From contig JBBQUY010000005.1 in NCBI GenBank assembly GCA_038212015.1, positions 7,872 to 71,871 on the forward strand: a stretch of 64,000 bases of DNA, in the 5' to 3' direction. Positions 40,074 through 49,547 of the stretch are shown one piece after another; within the stretch, counting starts at the first letter, position 1, and each line of letters opens with the position of its first letter. Source of the DNA: JAGQUL01 sp038212015 (GTDB lineage Bacteria > Actinomycetota > Thermoleophilia > Gaiellales > SKUG01). A program made the translations under genes and the position numbers. The notes below the pieces were generated by a model, which was not told the origin of the DNA, did no database searches, and saw only the letters and a program-made list of their open reading frames with translations.

Positions 40074-42545
40074 ATGCCGCCCATGGTCACGCCCGCTTCC
40101 CCCGACACCGATTCACACTGGCTCCAGGACCTCAACGAGCCCCAGCTCGAGGCCGTGCGCCACGTCCTTGGACCACTGCTCGTGGTCGCGGGCGCGGGGT
40201 CGGGCAAGACGCGCGTGCTCACCCGCCGCATCGCGCACCTGCTCAACGACGTCGGCGCTGGCGGACATCCGCATGCGCGCCCGCAGGAGATCCTCGCGAT
40301 CACCTTCACCAACAAGGCCGCGGCCGAGATGCGCGAGCGCGTGCGTCACATCGTCGGTGAGCGTGCCGAGCACATGTGGGTGATGACCTTCCATGCGGCG
40401 TGCGCGCGCTTCCTGCGCAGCGAGGCCACGCGGCTCGGCTACAGCTCGTCGTTCACGATCTACGACCAGGGCGACCAGGTCCGGCTCGTGAAGCAGTGCC
40501 TGGAGTTCCTGGAGAAGGACCCGAAGCGCTTCACGCCGGCCTCGGTGCACCACGTGATCTCCAACGCCAAGAACCAGCTGCTCGGCCCGGTCGAATATCG
40601 GGCGCAGGTGTCGGACTTCATGGAGGAGACGGTCGCGGAGGTCTTCGAGCTCTACGACCGGCGCCTGCGCGAGTCCAACGCGATGGACTTCGACGACATG
40701 CTCCGCCACGCGGTGTTCCTGCTCGAGCAGCACGAGGACGTGCGCGAGAAGTGGCAGAAGCGCTTCCGCTTCATCATGGTCGACGAGTACCAGGACACCA
40801 ACCACGCGCAGTACCGCATGCTGCGCGCGCTCGCTGGCGAGCATCACAACATCATGTGCGTCGGCGACGCCGACCAGTCGATCTACTCCTGGCGCGGCGC
40901 CGACATCCGCAACATCACGAGCTTCAGCGACGACTTCCCCGACGCGAAGATGGTCGTGCTCGACCTCAACTACCGATCCACCAGCCACATCCTCGAGGCC
41001 GCGAACGCGGTCGTGCGCAACAACGAGCAGCGCCTGGACAAGGAACTCAGGGCGGTGCTCGGCGAAGGCGAGCTCGTGAAGGTCGTCGGCGTGGAGGACG
41101 AGCACGAGGAAGCGCGCTACGTCGTCGGGCAGATCGAGCAGGCGATGCAGGACGGTCGCTCGCACGGCGACATCGCGGTGTTCTACCGCACCAACGCGCA
41201 GAGCCGGATCATCGAAGACCTGCTGACGCGCACCGGTCGCCCGTACCAGGTGATCGGCGGCCCCAAGTTCTACGAGCGCGCCGAGATCAAGGACGCGCTC
41301 GGGTACCTGCAGGTGATCGTCAACCCCAACGACTCGCTGTCGCTGCAGCGCATCGTCAACGTTCCCAAGCGCGGGATCGGGGAGACGACGGTCACCAAGC
41401 TGCGCGCGTACGCCGACACGTACGGCGAGACGCTCTCCGACGCGCTGCGCCAAGCGCAGATGGAAGGGTCGCTCAACGCCGGCACCCTCAAGAAGCTCGA
41501 AGACTTCGTGACGCTCGTCGACTCGATGCGCACGTTCTCGGAGCAGTCCGACACCGTCGCTGGAACCATCGAACACGTGTACGAGAAGAGCGGCCTGATC
41601 GCGGCGCTGCAGACCGAGGACACCATCGAGTCGCAGGGGCGACTGGAGAACCTCGGCGAGCTCGTCAACGTCGCCCGCGAGTTCGACGCCATCGAGCCTG
41701 GTGGGCGCCTCGCGGAGTTCCTGCAGGCGCTGTCGCTGCAGTCGCAGGCCGACAACATCGAAGATGGCGGCGGGCAGATCACGCTCATGACGATCCACAA
41801 CGCCAAGGGGCTCGAGTACCCCGTGGTGTTCGTCACGGGCATGGAGGAGGGCCTGTTTCCGCACTCGCGTTCCATCCAGGATGGCGACGTGGAGGAGGAG
41901 CGGCGTCTCGCCTACGTCGGCATCACGCGGGCACGCGAGCAGCTGACGCTCGTGCACGCGTCGTCGCGGAGCGTGTTCGGCCGGCGCCAGTACAACGTGC
42001 CGAGCCGGTTTCTCGACGAGCTGCCCGACGAGCACGTCGAGCGCGCCGAGCGCTCCGGCGGCGGCATGGCGCACGGCGGCGCATCGGCATGGGGCCGCGG
42101 CGGCTCGAGCAGCGGCTCGAGCTGGGGGTCGACCCTCGACGATGGCGGTTCCGCGTTCGGCGCGAGCGGTTGGAAGCAGACCCGTGGCGGAGCGAGCGGT
42201 GGCGCGAAGGGCCAGCGCCGCAGCGGCGGTGGCGACGAGTTCGGCGCGACGTTCGGCTCCAGGCCCAGCTCCGGCTCCAAGGGCTGGGGCTCTGGCGACG
42301 GCACGAGCGCCTCGGGCGCGAGCGGCACGCTGTTTGGCGAGGGCGCGGCCGAGAGCGCACAGCGCCGCAAGATTCCACGCCCAGCCGGACCGCAGCTGTC
42401 GGTCGGCGATCGCGTACGCCACGGCACCTTCGGCGAAGGCATCGTGCTCGACTCCGACGGCGGCGACATGGCCGTCATCCGTTTCGAGGACGGCTCCGAG
42501 CGCCGCCTCATGCTCAGCTTCGCCCCGATCGAGAAGCTCGGCTGA
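40074..42545 (+). CDS. pcrA: ATP-dependent DNA helicase PcrA/UvrD
   Basis: An 823-residue superfamily-1 3'-5' helicase for repair and replication. The motifs are complete: Q motif LNEPQLEAV, Walker A VAGAGSGKTRVL, Ia ITFTNKAAAEM, II VDEYQDTN, III GDADQSIYSWRGAD, IV LNYRST, V TIHNAKGLEYP, VI YVGITRAREQLTL. After the helicase core comes about 110 residues of Gly/Ser-rich low complexity, then the Tudor-like module (GDRVRHGTFGEGIVLDSDGG), which contacts RNA polymerase in PcrA homologues. The Gly/Ser linker is longer than usual. Confidence 0.96.
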   Translation: MPPMVTPASPDTDSHWLQDLNEPQLEAVRHVLGPLLVVAGAGSGKTRVLTRRIAHLLNDVGAGGHPHARPQEILAITFTNKAAAEMRERVRHIVGERAEHMWVMTFHAACARFLRSEATRLGYSSSFTIYDQGDQVRLVKQCLEFLEKDPKRFTPASVHHVISNAKNQLLGPVEYRAQVSDFMEETVAEVFELYDRRLRESNAMDFDDMLRHAVFLLEQHEDVREKWQKRFRFIMVDEYQDTNHAQYRMLRALAGEHHNIMCVGDADQSIYSWRGADIRNITSFSDDFPDAKMVVLDLNYRSTSHILEAANAVVRNNEQRLDKELRAVLGEGELVKVVGVEDEHEEARYVVGQIEQAMQDGRSHGDIAVFYRTNAQSRIIEDLLTRTGRPYQVIGGPKFYERAEIKDALGYLQVIVNPNDSLSLQRIVNVPKRGIGETTVTKLRAYADTYGETLSDALRQAQMEGSLNAGTLKKLEDFVTLVDSMRTFSEQSDTVAGTIEHVYEKSGLIAALQTEDTIESQGRLENLGELVNVAREFDAIEPGGRLAEFLQALSLQSQADNIEDGGGQITLMTIHNAKGLEYPVVFVTGMEEGLFPHSRSIQDGDVEEERRLAYVGITRAREQLTLVHASSRSVFGRRQYNVPSRFLDELPDEHVERAERSGGGMAHGGASAWGRGGSSSGSSWGSTLDDGGSAFGASGWKQTRGGASGGAKGQRRSGGGDEFGATFGSRPSSGSKGWGSGDGTSASGASGTLFGEGAAESAQRRKIPRPAGPQLSVGDRVRHGTFGEGIVLDSDGGDMAVIRFEDGSERRLMLSFAPIEKLG

Positions 42546-42630
42546 CGCCGACCCGACGCGAGCCACGAGCTTCACGAACCGCTCCCGGTCCCTTCACCGG
42601 ACCTTCATCGGCGCCGGTTAGAAACAGGGC

Positions 42631-42867
42631 ATGGCAGCTCACGCAGCACGCACCGCACCCGCGCCGCTCCCGACTACCCCGACGCAGCATTCGGTTCGCC
42701 GTGCGACTCGTCGATCGCTGCTGGCGATCGCCGTCGTCACGGCACTCGTCCTCACTATCGGCAATCTCGGCACACTCGCCGCAGCGTCCCACGCCGTGTG
42801 CACGTACGGCACGCCTGCGGGCACGACGTGTGGCGAGGCGCTCTACATGCTCGGCTTTCCGCCATGA
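42631..42867 (+). CDS. Small single-pass or secreted protein
   Basis: A 78-residue protein: a Thr/Pro/Ala-rich start, Arg-rich RRATRRS, a hydrophobic segment (LLAIAVVTALVLTIGNLGTLA) ending near AAA, then a short tail with two cysteines (HAVCTYGTPAGTTCGEAL). It looks like a small exported or membrane-anchored protein with one disulfide. I do not recognise it; codon use is coding-like and only 12 bases separate it from the convergent lipase gene. Confidence 0.5.
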   Translation: MAAHAARTAPAPLPTTPTQHSVRRATRRSLLAIAVVTALVLTIGNLGTLAAASHAVCTYGTPAGTTCGEALYMLGFPP

Positions 42868-42879
42868 TCGTCGGTCCTG

Positions 42880-43710
42880 TCAGGGACGACGGGTTCCGAG
42901 CGCCGCGCGCCGAATCTCGGCTTCCGCCTCGTCGAGCAGGAGCGAGCGCGTCGCCTCGTACGCGCGATCACTCGTATGGAACATCTCGAAGTGGTTCGGG
43001 CCGATGCGCCAGTCCTGGTCGGCGGCCACCGGCACGTTGACCGCGCCCTGCAGCGCGCTCGCCCACGGGGTGATGATCGGGTCGAGCGTGCGTGAGTAGA
43101 CCGATGCGTAGCGTGGCGCTTGAGGGTCACGTCCATGCCGCAGGTGCTCGTCGTCGCGCGCGATGCGCAGCAGCAGCTCACTGCCGTCGAGCAGCTGCGC
43201 GGACGCGGGCGGGATCGCGCGCTGCAGGAACTCGATGCCCTTGAGCGCGTTGTAGAGCCCGCTCAGCGGCACCCCACCATGCGGGGTGGCGAGCGACACG
43301 AGCCGATCGACCGACCCGAGCGCGCCGAGCCTCGCGACGGCCATGCGCGCCAGGACGCCACCCTCCGAGAACCCGACGACGTCGACCTTGCGGCCCGTCT
43401 TTCGACGAACTTCGAGAATGTAGTCCGCGACGGCCCTCGCGGATTCCTCCATGTCGCCGAGTCCCACCGTCGGGGGATCGAAGATGAACACCTCGAAGCC
43501 GTCTGCTTCGAGCGATCGCTTCCACTCGTCCCAGCCCGACGGCGAGTTCGCGTACCCACCGATCAGGATCACGGGATCCGCGTTGCGCGAGCGCGCGTGT
43601 CCGAGCGGCAGCGGCTCGCCCACACGCGCGGGCATGGGAAACAGGTGCTCAATTACGAGTAGTCCTCGAACGAGGACGGTCTCCACGATGCTCCCCAGCA
43701 AGCTCCCCAC
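42880..43710 (-). CDS. Alpha/beta-hydrolase, lipase-like
   Basis: A 276-residue hydrolase of the class-2 lipase/PGAP1-like group. ILIGGYANSPSGWDEW is the oxyanion strand, VDVVGFSEGGVLARM holds the nucleophile elbow GxSxG (Ser115), SLATPHGG follows, and the late Asp (RTLDPIITP) and His (PNHFEMFH) complete the triad. It acts on esters or lipids; substrate unknown. The start is a GTG; an N-terminal hydrophobic stretch (IVETVLVRGLLVI) may be an uncleaved anchor. It is divergent from the PAP2 gene with a GC-rich hairpin between them. Confidence 0.82.
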   Translation of the reverse strand: MGSLLGSIVETVLVRGLLVIEHLFPMPARVGEPLPLGHARSRNADPVILIGGYANSPSGWDEWKRSLEADGFEVFIFDPPTVGLGDMEESARAVADYILEVRRKTGRKVDVVGFSEGGVLARMAVARLGALGSVDRLVSLATPHGGVPLSGLYNALKGIEFLQRAIPPASAQLLDGSELLLRIARDDEHLRHGRDPQAPRYASVYSRTLDPIITPWASALQGAVNVPVAADQDWRIGPNHFEMFHTSDRAYEATRSLLLDEAEAEIRRAALGTRRP

Positions 43711-43766
43711 CGGCGTATTCTGCCCGATCGGGCGGCGTATCGTCGCACTTTCGTCGGGCGTGGCCC

Positions 43767-43787
43767 GCCCGGGCCCAACGCCCGGGC
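43767..43787. repeat. GCCCGGGC hairpin in a divergent promoter region
   Basis: GCCCGGGC, CCAAC, GCCCGGGC: two self-complementary octamers five bases apart between divergent genes, so it is a regulatory candidate rather than a terminator. Confidence 0.4.
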
Positions 43788-43815
43788 ATCCCCGACATCA
43801 CGAGGCCGACGCCGA

Positions 43816-43821
43816 TACCAT
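43816..43821 (+). promoter_or_regulatory. -10 box (TACCAT) of the PAP2 gene
   Basis: TACCAT, nine bases, then GTG 43831; no ribosome-binding site. Confidence 0.4.
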
Positions 43822-43830
43822 CCACGGGAC

Positions 43831-44994
43831 GTGCCGACGCAGCCGAACAACGAATCGACCGACGTCGACCTGCTGCAGCGGGACCGCACGAACGTCCTCG
43901 CGACCCGCCCGCTGCGCTGGTTGGGCCGCGGCATGCTGCGCCTCGCCGCCACGTATCCCTACGTCGTGGCCTGCATCGCCGTCCTGGTCATGTTCTTCGG
44001 GATCGCGATCGCCACCTCGATCCACATCGGGATCCCGATCCGAGACCCCGAAGGTGCGCTGCTCGGACGCCGGATGATCGCCCCGATCCTGCTCATGGGC
44101 CTGTTCGCGTACCTGGATTCGCTGCGCCGTGCGTGGCGGCTCAAGCGCGGCGGCACGACCGGGCGTCTGCTCGTGCTGTCGGCCGTGACGTTCCGCGAAC
44201 GCTGGTGGTGGAAGCGGCTCGTGCTCGCGATCGTCGGCTTCATGTGCTTCGCGTTCGTGTACCTGGCGTATCGCAACCTCAAGAGCTTTGTCTCGCTCAT
44301 CGATTACCGCACCTACGACCAGCAGCTGCTCGCGATGGATCGCTGGATGGCGTTCGGTACCGACCCCGCCGACGTGCTGCATGACCTGCTCGGCACCGGC
44401 TTCATGGCGCACACGCTCAGCTGGCTGTACCTCATCTACATCCCGCTCGTGGCGATCACCGTGTCGGCCGCCCTCGCGTTCGTCGAACGCATGCGCGAGG
44501 CGTACGTGTTCGTCGCCACCTACATGTGGTGCTGGATCCTCGGCACCGCGTCGTACTACGCGATTCCGACGCTCGGCCCGTTCGCGTCACGCGAACGCAT
44601 CTTCAACGACCTGCCGCGCACCAACGTCACGCGCGTGCAGGAGGCGCTCGTCAACCACCGGCTCGAACTGCACGCCGACAACATCGGCGACATCGTGGTC
44701 GGTGGCATCGCAGGATTCGCGAGCCTGCATGTCGCCATCGTCTTCGCCGTCGTCCTGCTCATGCGCTACTACCGCCAGCGACTGCTCTACTGGATCTCCG
44801 TGGCGTTCCTGGTTCCGACGGTGCTGGCCACGATCTACTTCGGCTGGCACTTCATCGTCGACGATCTGGCCGGCTTCTTCATCGGCTGGTTCTCGTTCGT
44901 GCTCGGACGTGCGACGGTCTACCCGCGCATCCTGCTCGTCTGGCGCAGGCGCGCCGCGCGCGCCGCCGAGCTCGCGACGCCGCGCCACATCTGA
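43831..44994 (+). CDS. PAP2-superfamily membrane phosphatase/transferase
   Basis: A 387-residue membrane protein with about eight helices. The C-terminal half has the PAP2 catalytic arrangement of the inositolphosphotransferase-like group: the GGIAGFASLHVAIV segment with its His, then YFGWHFIVDDLAGFFIG with His and Asp. These enzymes dephosphorylate or transfer phosphate heads on lipids such as phosphatidic acid or polyprenyl phosphates. The N-terminal helices and a cytoplasmic Arg-rich loop are extra to the PAP2 core. Confidence 0.82.
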   Translation: MPTQPNNESTDVDLLQRDRTNVLATRPLRWLGRGMLRLAATYPYVVACIAVLVMFFGIAIATSIHIGIPIRDPEGALLGRRMIAPILLMGLFAYLDSLRRAWRLKRGGTTGRLLVLSAVTFRERWWWKRLVLAIVGFMCFAFVYLAYRNLKSFVSLIDYRTYDQQLLAMDRWMAFGTDPADVLHDLLGTGFMAHTLSWLYLIYIPLVAITVSAALAFVERMREAYVFVATYMWCWILGTASYYAIPTLGPFASRERIFNDLPRTNVTRVQEALVNHRLELHADNIGDIVVGGIAGFASLHVAIVFAVVLLMRYYRQRLLYWISVAFLVPTVLATIYFGWHFIVDDLAGFFIGWFSFVLGRATVYPRILLVWRRRAARAAELATPRHI

Positions 44995-45001
44995 GCAGCT
45001 G

Positions 45002-46345
45002 CTACTCGATCAGGCTGCCGGGGCGCTTCCAGCCGGGCCGCTTCCAGCCGGGCCGCTTCCAGCCGGGCGTCTCGCCGAGCATCGTCGCGCCATGTCCGGC
45101 GATCGCCGCCGGATCCCAGGGCACCTGAGCTGGGTCGGTACCTGCGTCTGACATGAGCTCCTTGAGCACGTCGTCGCGCACCCAGCCTGCATCGGGCCCG
45201 TGGCGCAGCGCGCGACCGCGCTCCATGTCGATGATGTTCTCCACGGCCTGACCGCGTTCGAGCGGGTCACCGTTCGCATCGGTGACGAGCTGCACCTTGA
45301 CGCTCGCGCCGAACGCGATGTCGGCCTGCTCCTGCGCGAGGTACGCGTCGTACTCCTCACCGTGCACGCGCAGCTGCTCGATCGCCCACGCATCGTCGGT
45401 CGCCGCCCACGTCGGGATGTCGTGCATGCCCTGCGTCGCCGCGATCGACTCGACCAGCTGATGCTTTTCCATCAGCTCGGTCACCGCGGGCGCCGCACCC
45501 TCGACGAAACCGCCGAGGCCACCGATGAAGTCCTGCTCGGCGTGCTTCTGCTCGTGATAGGCGATGAGCGTGCCGACCTTGATGAGCTGGTCGCCGTGCA
45601 TGCTCGCGTCCAGGTCGTCTTCGCGGCCCTGCACGATCCGGCCGCGTGAGTCGAGGATGCCCTGCCTGTACAGCGCATCCGCTGCCTTCGCCGCCGTGTC
45701 CGCGAGCGACTGCGACACGACGATCGAGTGCGTGTCGTGGTCATAACCCGCGCTGCCGGCGAGTTTGTCGTCGGCGACGACGCGCACGCGTTCCTCGTCC
45801 TCGAGCACGCCGACGTGGTAGTCGTCGGCACCGAGCACGTGCAGCGTGTCGGCAACCGCGTTCATGCCGCGGCTCGCGCGCAGGTCGCTGCTGATCTGAT
45901 TCATCTGCTTGTCGAGCTCGGCGGCATTCACTCCACCCGGACCCTTGGCATACGCCTTTGCAAGGTCGGCGCGCTCGGCCAGCAGCAGCGCCTGGCGAGC
46001 GTCGCGCGTTCCGACATGCGTGCCACTGCGACGAATCTCCTTGGTGGTGCGCGAGCCCGTCGTGCGCAGGTCGCCATGCATTGCGCGAAGGACCGCCCGG
46101 CCCGCTTCGGGGCCGGAGATGTCGCGCTCACCGGTGACGGCCTGGGCGATCGCCGCGGCGTTCTTGATGCCCGGCATCTGGGACGTGATGAACACGCCCT
46201 CGGCGTCGCGGACGCGGTCAGAGGTCTTCGGCTTCGATTCAGCTGTCGACGATTCCGGCTTCGATGGTGACGGCTTGGACGCGCGCGACGGCGGCGTCGT
46301 GGTGGTCGTCGTTCGAGTCGGCGTGCTCACGCTGCCTGCGGCCAT
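45002..46345 (-). CDS. Putative HExxH protein with C-terminal PGWKR repeats
   Basis: A 447-residue protein I cannot assign to a named family. Residues 1-50 are Thr/Ser/Pro/Lys-rich; residues about 60-180 are helical (RDISGPEAGRAVLRAMHGDL). The middle carries IAYHEQKHAEQDF, an HExxH zinc-metallopeptidase motif (His264, Glu265, His268), and HGEEYDAYLAQEQ about 80 residues on could supply a third ligand. The C-terminus ends with three tandem PGWKR units. There is no signal peptide. GGAGGGG nine bases before the ATG at 46345 sets the start. A toxin-like or cell-surface metalloprotease is possible; function is unproven. Confidence 0.7.
   Translation of the reverse strand: MAAGSVSTPTRTTTTTTPPSRASKPSPSKPESSTAESKPKTSDRVRDAEGVFITSQMPGIKNAAAIAQAVTGERDISGPEAGRAVLRAMHGDLRTTGSRTTKEIRRSGTHVGTRDARQALLLAERADLAKAYAKGPGGVNAAELDKQMNQISSDLRASRGMNAVADTLHVLGADDYHVGVLEDEERVRVVADDKLAGSAGYDHDTHSIVVSQSLADTAAKAADALYRQGILDSRGRIVQGREDDLDASMHGDQLIKVGTLIAYHEQKHAEQDFIGGLGGFVEGAAPAVTELMEKHQLVESIAATQGMHDIPTWAATDDAWAIEQLRVHGEEYDAYLAQEQADIAFGASVKVQLVTDANGDPLERGQAVENIIDMERGRALRHGPDAGWVRDDVLKELMSDAGTDPAQVPWDPAAIAGHGATMLGETPGWKRPGWKRPGWKRPGSLIE
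45019..45068 (-). repeat. 15-bp tandem repeat encoding PGWKR
   Basis: Three nearly identical 15-bp units (CGCTTCCAGCCGGGC on the plus strand) inside the 3' end of the metallopeptidase-like gene. Each encodes Pro-Gly-Trp-Lys-Arg; copy number may vary between strains. Confidence 0.8.
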
Positions 46346-46517
46346 GCGTGTTTCCCCTCCGTGGGCGACTCTCTCCCCATGCGACGACGCGGTCGGCGTG
46401 CGCCATCGCTCGAGAGTCACTGCTCCTGCAACAGCTCCACGGTACGACGACCTTCCGATTTGCGCAACGGGGTGAAGACACGTGTGACGGCAGCGCCCGA
46501 AGGGGCAGGATCCTCGC

Positions 46518-47900
46518 ATGACGAAGCGCACCATCGAGGTCACATCTCCGTACGACGGACGCCCGCTCGGCGAGGTCCCGGCCCACGACGCCGAACATGT
46601 ACACCGATCGGTGGGCATCGCACACGAAACGCTGCGCGCAGGTCCGCTCCCGGAGCACGAACGAGCCGAAGTCCTCGAACGAGCCGTGGGCCTGCTCTCG
46701 GAGCGAGCCGAACAGTTCGCCCAATCCATCAGCGCGGAAGCGGGCAAGCCGATCACGATCGCTCGCGGCGAGGTCGAGCGCGCCCAGGACACGCTCCGCT
46801 ACGCCGCCATCGAGGCTCGGACCCTGGCCGGGCAGGTCGTGCCAATGTCAGGCACCGCTGCCGGGGCCGCCACGTTCGGGGTGACGCTGCGCCGCCCAGT
46901 CGGCGTCGTCGCGGCGATCACGCCGTTCAACTTTCCGCTCAATCTCGTCTGCCACAAGCTCGCTCCTGCGATCGCGGCGGGGTGCCCCGTCGTGCACAAG
47001 CCGGCGAGCGCCACGCCACTCACATCCGTGCTGCTGCACGAGCTGCTCCACGACGCCGGACTTGCCGACGAGCACCTGCATCTCGTCACCGGCGGGGGAG
47101 GCGAGGTCGGTGATGCGCTCGTGGTGGATCCACGAATTCGCCACGTCAGCTTCACCGGCTCGAGCGAGGTCGGCTGGCAGCTGCCCAAGCGCGCGCATCG
47201 AGCGCGCGTGTCGCTCGAGCTCGGCAACTCCACACCGCTTGTCGTGTTCGCCGACGCCGACCTGGACGCCGCGGTCGATGCCGCCGCGACGTTCGGCTAT
47301 GCGTTTGCCGGCCAGTCCTGCATCGCCGTCCAGCGACTGCTCGTGGAGCGATCCGCGTACGACGACGTCCTCGAACGCATGACCGAGGCCGTGCGCGATG
47401 TGCGCTTCGGCGACCCGGCCGACGAGGACGTCTCGTGCGGTCCGGTCATCGACGAGGGTGCGCGCGACACGATCCTCGAGAAGGTGCGCGCCGCGACGAG
47501 CGCCGGGGCACGCCTGGTCGTCGGTGGCGACCACGACGGCAACATCGTCGAACCGATCCTGCTCGCGGACGTCGACCCGGTGCTCGATGTCTCCTGCTCG
47601 GAGGTGTTCGGCCCCGTCGTCGTGATGACTCCCTTCGACGACGAAGCGCATGCCGTGGCGCTCGCCAACGGCACGCCCTACGGGCTGCAGGGCGGCGTGT
47701 ACACCGCCGACCTTGCCCGCGCGCTGCGCATGGCAGGCTGCATGGAGTTCGGCGGGGTCACGATCAACATGCCCCCGACGTTCCGCAGCGACCAGATGCC
47801 GTACGGCGGCACCAAGGAATCGGGCAACACCAAGGAAGGTCCGGCGTGGGCCGTGCGCGAGCTCACCGAGGAACGGCTCGTGCTGCTGGCGCGCGGCTGA
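46518..47900 (+). CDS. NAD(P)-dependent aldehyde dehydrogenase
   Basis: A 460-residue ALDH that oxidises an aldehyde to an acid. Visible: ITPFNFPLNLVCHKLAPA (cofactor site, catalytic Asn), VHKPASATPL, VSFTGSSEVGWQL, general base Glu234 (SLELGNSTP, with Asn for the second Gly of ELGG) and nucleophile Cys268 (AGQSCIAVQR); SEVFGPVVV and GLQGGVYT near the end. Length and motifs fit succinate-semialdehyde or glyceraldehyde-type ALDHs, but the substrate is not fixed. AGGA eight bases before the ATG supports the start. The M32 peptidase follows after 27 bp with its own promoter box. Confidence 0.92.
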   Translation: MTKRTIEVTSPYDGRPLGEVPAHDAEHVHRSVGIAHETLRAGPLPEHERAEVLERAVGLLSERAEQFAQSISAEAGKPITIARGEVERAQDTLRYAAIEARTLAGQVVPMSGTAAGAATFGVTLRRPVGVVAAITPFNFPLNLVCHKLAPAIAAGCPVVHKPASATPLTSVLLHELLHDAGLADEHLHLVTGGGGEVGDALVVDPRIRHVSFTGSSEVGWQLPKRAHRARVSLELGNSTPLVVFADADLDAAVDAAATFGYAFAGQSCIAVQRLLVERSAYDDVLERMTEAVRDVRFGDPADEDVSCGPVIDEGARDTILEKVRAATSAGARLVVGGDHDGNIVEPILLADVDPVLDVSCSEVFGPVVVMTPFDDEAHAVALANGTPYGLQGGVYTADLARALRMAGCMEFGGVTINMPPTFRSDQMPYGGTKESGNTKEGPAWAVRELTEERLVLLARG

Positions 47901-47915
47901 CCTCGCATGAAGCGG

Positions 47916-47921
47916 TAGGCT
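47916..47921 (+). promoter_or_regulatory. -10 box (TAGGCT) of the M32 carboxypeptidase
   Basis: TAGGCT, six bases, ATG 47928; same hexamer as the M14 gene promoter. Leaderless. Confidence 0.5.
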
Positions 47922-47927
47922 CCGGGA

Positions 47928-49442
47928 ATGACGACGACGACTGACGCTTCCGCACGTTCCTGGCTCTCCGACGAAGAGGCGACCGACGCCCACCGCGCAC
48001 TGCGCGCATGGGTTCGCGACTACAAGGACCTCGCGGCTGCCGCGCGCCTGGCGGGCTGGGACCAGCAGACGAAGCTGCCACCCAAGGGGCAGGCCGGTCG
48101 CGGTCGTACGATGGGCGCGCTCAGCACGGTGCTGCACGAGCGCTCCACCTCGCCCGAGCTGGACAGGCTCATCAGCGCCGTGGAGGACGTCGACCCGGAC
48201 GGTCCCGAAGCGCGCGTGATGCGCCGCGGCTTCGACCTGTCGACGAAGCTGCCGTCCGATCACGTCCGCGCGATGAGCGAGGCCGCCAGCGCCGGGTACG
48301 TCGCCTGGGACCAGGCCCGTGAGCTCGACGACTTCCCGACCTTCCAGCCACACCTGGAGCGACTGCTCGAGCTGACGCGAAAGAGCGCGGAGTGCTACGG
48401 CTTCGAGACCGAGCCGTACGACGCGCTGCATGACCTGTACGAGGAAGGCAGCCGCGCGGCTGACATCGAGCCGATGTTCGAGGCGCTGCGCGAGCCGACC
48501 AATCGACTGCTCGACCAGCAGCCGGAACCCGACACGTCGATCCTCGAGCGCAGCTGGGACGTGAAGGGCCAGGAGATCTTCGGCATCGAGGTGGTCACCC
48601 GGATGGGGTTCGACTTCGAGGCGGGACGCCTCGACGAGACCGTACACCCGTTCTGCGCCGGCATCGGCCAGTTCGACACGCGCCTGACGACCCGCTACGA
48701 CGAGCACTGGCTGCCGTGCTCGCTGTTCGGCACCATCCACGAAGCCGGCCACGGCATCTACGACCAGTCGTTCGACCGCCTCGGCCTGCCCGCCACGCTC
48801 GGCGACGCTCCAGGCCTCGGGATGCACGAGAGCCAGAGCCGCGGTTACGAGAACGTGATCGGGCGCAGCCGCCCCTTCTGGGAGTTCTGGTTCCCGCGCC
48901 TGCAGGAAGTGTTCCCGGAAGCGACCAAGGGCGTGACGCTCGACGAGTTCGTCAAGCAGGTGAACACGAGCAAGCGCTCGTTCATCCGTGTCGAGGCAGA
49001 CGAACTCAGCTACAACCTGCACCTGGCGGTACGCTTCGAACTCGAGCGCGCGATGGTCAACGGCGACCTCGCAGTGAAGGACCTGCCCGAGGCGTGGAAC
49101 GCCGCGTTCGAGAAATGGTTCGGGCTGCGCCCGCCGAACAACCGCGAAGGCGTGCTGCAGGACGTGCACTGGTCAGGAGGCAGCTTCGGCTACTTCCCCA
49201 CCTACACGCTCGGCAACGTGTACGCCGCGCAGTTCGGCGAGGTCGCCCGCAAGGACATCCCGAACTGGGACGATCTGCTGCGCGCCGGCGAGTACGCGCC
49301 GATCGTGGCGTGGTTCGACGAACACGTCTACCGCCATGGCGAGGCATTCACCGGCCGCCAGCTGGTGGAGCGCATCACGGGTGGACCGGTCGACGTGGCA
49401 CCGCTCGTGCGCTACCTCGAGGCGCGCTTCGGCCAGAACTGA
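47928..49442 (+). CDS. M32-family metallocarboxypeptidase (Taq carboxypeptidase)
   Basis: A 504-residue zinc exopeptidase that trims C-terminal residues from peptides. FGTIHEAGHGIYDQ holds the HExxH (His271, Glu272, His275), followed by MHESQSRGYENVIGRS with the third ligand Glu and the family-specific HES segment; YNLHLAVRFELE and GSFGYFPTYTLGN are further M32 signatures. The N-terminal helical lid is complete. Length is standard. It is likely a cytoplasmic housekeeping peptidase. Confidence 0.95.
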   Translation: MTTTTDASARSWLSDEEATDAHRALRAWVRDYKDLAAAARLAGWDQQTKLPPKGQAGRGRTMGALSTVLHERSTSPELDRLISAVEDVDPDGPEARVMRRGFDLSTKLPSDHVRAMSEAASAGYVAWDQARELDDFPTFQPHLERLLELTRKSAECYGFETEPYDALHDLYEEGSRAADIEPMFEALREPTNRLLDQQPEPDTSILERSWDVKGQEIFGIEVVTRMGFDFEAGRLDETVHPFCAGIGQFDTRLTTRYDEHWLPCSLFGTIHEAGHGIYDQSFDRLGLPATLGDAPGLGMHESQSRGYENVIGRSRPFWEFWFPRLQEVFPEATKGVTLDEFVKQVNTSKRSFIRVEADELSYNLHLAVRFELERAMVNGDLAVKDLPEAWNAAFEKWFGLRPPNNREGVLQDVHWSGGSFGYFPTYTLGNVYAAQFGEVARKDIPNWDDLLRAGEYAPIVAWFDEHVYRHGEAFTGRQLVERITGGPVDVAPLVRYLEARFGQN

Positions 49443-49547
49443 GCCGACGGTCCAACGTCGAACGTCCCGCGATGGGACGCGCGGGCGCCAAATCCCGACA
49501 ATCGGGTGACTGGCGCAGCCCCGGGACGGGCTGTGCCGTGCATCTGG

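Noticed and set aside
40113..42575. 820-residue minus-strand frame opposite pcrA
   Set aside because: Fully covered by the helicase with all motifs intact; composition (Val/His/Leu/Arg runs) is typical of an antisense shadow.
45019..45068. CRISPR-like short tandem repeats
   Set aside because: 15-bp units without spacers, in frame within a gene.
46848..49169. 773-residue minus-strand frame opposite the ALDH and M32 genes
   Set aside because: Spans two unrelated well-supported genes; shadow.
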